Shown: positions 6,594 through 7,508 of the stretch, piece by piece
Layout: every line of letters starts with the position of its first letter
How positions within the stretch are numbered: the first letter of the stretch is position 1
Source of the DNA: Lutibacter sp.
Lineage (GTDB): Bacteria > Bacteroidota > Bacteroidia > Flavobacteriales > Flavobacteriaceae
NCBI GenBank assembly: GCA_004195315.1
Contig: SDWL01000096.1
Location: 1-7,508, forward strand
Direction of reading: 5' to 3'
Length of the DNA stretch: 7,508 bases
Notes under the pieces: generated by a model
What the model saw: only the letters and a program-made list of their open reading frames with translations
What the model was told of the DNA's origin: nothing
Database searches by the model: none
Program-made: the position numbers and the translations under genes

Positions 6594-6692
6594 GGGCATT
6601 CCCTATGGGTCGGGCTTTCACTTCTCACTTATTAAAGTTGTAAAATAACTTTAATAAGTGCTTAAACACACCTTTCTATCACTAATGCAAAC
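6594..6692. repeat. Structured intergenic element with 14-bp perfect inverted repeat
   Basis: The element starts with GGGCATTCCC (6594-6603) and GGGTCGGGCTTTC (6607-6619), locally far more G-rich than the surroundings. A perfect inverted repeat follows: CACTTATTAAAGTT (6626-6639) and AACTTTAATAAGTG (6647-6660) around a 7-nt loop. It closes with CTATCACTAATGCAAAC (6676-6692). Start motif, variable palindrome and end motif follow the layout I remember for a dispersed intergenic repeat of flavobacterial genomes (GGGCGTTCCC...GGTCGGGCTTTC...CCCTAACGCAAAC). This is recollection and not a search result. Only one copy is present in this window. Lying between the convergent folD and AraC genes, the hairpin could also help end transcription, but it lacks a T-run. 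Confidence 0.6.
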
Positions 6693-6742
6693 AATGATTA
6701 TTTAAAATCAATGAGATACCGATTAGTTATTCAATAATAATA

Positions 6743-7508
6743 CTATAAATCCCTCAGTTTCAAAAATGTACTGGGTGATTGCCCCATAATAATTTTAAAT
6801 TGCCTGTTAAAATTAGACATATTATTAAAACCGCTTAAAAATGCAACATCAGTAATACTTTTGTTTTCCTCTTCTAGTAACATTTTACAGGCATTACCAA
6901 TCCGAATTTCATTCAAAAATTGAAAATACGTTTTACGGGTTACTTTTTTAAAATAACGACAAAAAGCTGCTTTATTCATATTAATTGATTCAGCTACCTT
7001 CTCTAAACAAATAGATGAATCATTAAAGTTATTTATTGAAAAGTCATACACTTTTTCAAGACGCCCTTTAGGCAAACTTACAGAGTTTACATAACCTGCA
7101 CTAGCTATAAAATCAAAACTAGTATCCATTTCTAAAAGATTTAATAAATCAAAAAAAAGCGTTATCCTTTTATAGTTGTTGCCTTCATTTATTTGTTGCA
7201 TTAACTTAAATACCTCCTCATTATTTTTAATATTATTAAAAACCATTCCTCTTTTCCAATTATTAAACAATTTATTTATTGACTTAAATTCTGGAATATT
7301 TTCAATCATTGCATTCACTATTTCTACTGAAAAATGTAGAACGTAGGCATCTATTACGTTGTCTGGGTGATCTTCAGAATTTAATTTAGGAACAAACATG
7401 TGTGGTAAATTTGCACATAAAAGCATCAATGTACCTCCCTGATATGGAATTATTTTATCCCCAACATAAGCCGTTCCTGAATTTTTCACAAAATAAAGAA
7501 CCTCATAT
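6743..7508 (-). CDS. AraC-family transcriptional regulator (5' end missing)
   Basis: The frame is open to the window edge (first visible residues YEVLYFVKNSGTAYVGDK), so the true start lies beyond 7508; an internal GTG at 7489 is not the likely start. The visible N-terminal part fits an AraC-type cupin sensor domain: strands YFVKNSGTAYVGDKIIPYQGGTLMLLCANLPHMF, with the Pro-His typical of such barrels. The C-terminal DNA-binding domain has two helix-turn-helix units: CLEKVAESINMNKAAFCRYFKKVTRKTYFQFLNEIRI, and SITDVAFLSGFNNMSNFNRQFKIIMGQSPSTFLKL, the classical AraC/XylS signature near the end. About 254 residues are visible, and some 20-40 are probably missing given the family's usual size of about 280-300. 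It is likely a cytoplasmic activator responding to a small molecule, often a sugar. Its targets are not in the window, and the convergent folD is an unlikely one. Confidence 0.93.
   Translation of the reverse strand, partial: YEVLYFVKNSGTAYVGDKIIPYQGGTLMLLCANLPHMFVPKLNSEDHPDNVIDAYVLHFSVEIVNAMIENIPEFKSINKLFNNWKRGMVFNNIKNNEEVFKLMQQINEGNNYKRITLFFDLLNLLEMDTSFDFIASAGYVNSVSLPKGRLEKVYDFSINNFNDSSICLEKVAESINMNKAAFCRYFKKVTRKTYFQFLNEIRIGNACKMLLEEENKSITDVAFLSGFNNMSNFNRQFKIIMGQSPSTFLKLRDL

Noticed and set aside
1..7508. CRISPR arrays, tRNA or rRNA genes, transposases, phage genes or toxin-antitoxin pairs.
   Set aside because: None was found on either strand: no regularly spaced direct repeats, no tRNA-like arms, and all long frames belong to the genes listed.

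Overview
The window is AT-rich chromosomal DNA that looks like a member of the Bacteroidota, most likely Flavobacteriaceae. The grounds are the very low GC content, ATG starts without clear Shine-Dalgarno sequences, candidate promoters resembling the flavobacterial TTG...TAnnTTTG type, the ffh-folD gene pair, and exported proteins whose signal peptides end near a glutamine (SQ, GQ). No species can be named from the sequence alone.

Left part (1-2875): a lipoprotein M48 zinc metallopeptidase gene runs leftwards off the window. Its last 15 bases match the Tn5/Nextera mosaic end used in library preparation, so the first bases are probably not genomic and the true 3' end of the gene is missing. 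Divergent from it is a compact rightward cluster of three genes: an alpha/beta hydrolase, an exported methionine sulfoxide reductase B (4 bp downstream) and a DUF1801/YdeI-like protein. The cluster closes at a strong hairpin with T-runs on both strands. That hairpin is shared with the convergent gene that follows.

Middle part (2876-4301): a leftward gene encodes a secreted protein of unknown function that seems to be built of two related halves. A 672-bp stretch without an intact gene follows. It holds a remnant of a rhodanese-like gene on the minus strand, apparently frameshifted, with its own terminator-like hairpin, and then the promoter region of ffh.

Right part (4302-7508): ffh (SRP GTPase) and folD (methylene-tetrahydrofolate dehydrogenase/cyclohydrolase) lie in tandem, separated by a perfect 12-bp hairpin. 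After folD comes a roughly 100-bp structured element with a 14-bp perfect inverted repeat, whose flanks resemble dispersed repeats of flavobacterial genomes. The window ends inside a leftward AraC-family regulator gene with a cupin-type N-terminal domain; its 5' end lies outside.

Most of the window is ordinary housekeeping and stress-related content. No clear new biological system is visible. The items most worth checking are the two-fold secreted protein, the folD-downstream repeat element, the broken rhodanese gene and the adapter-like end.
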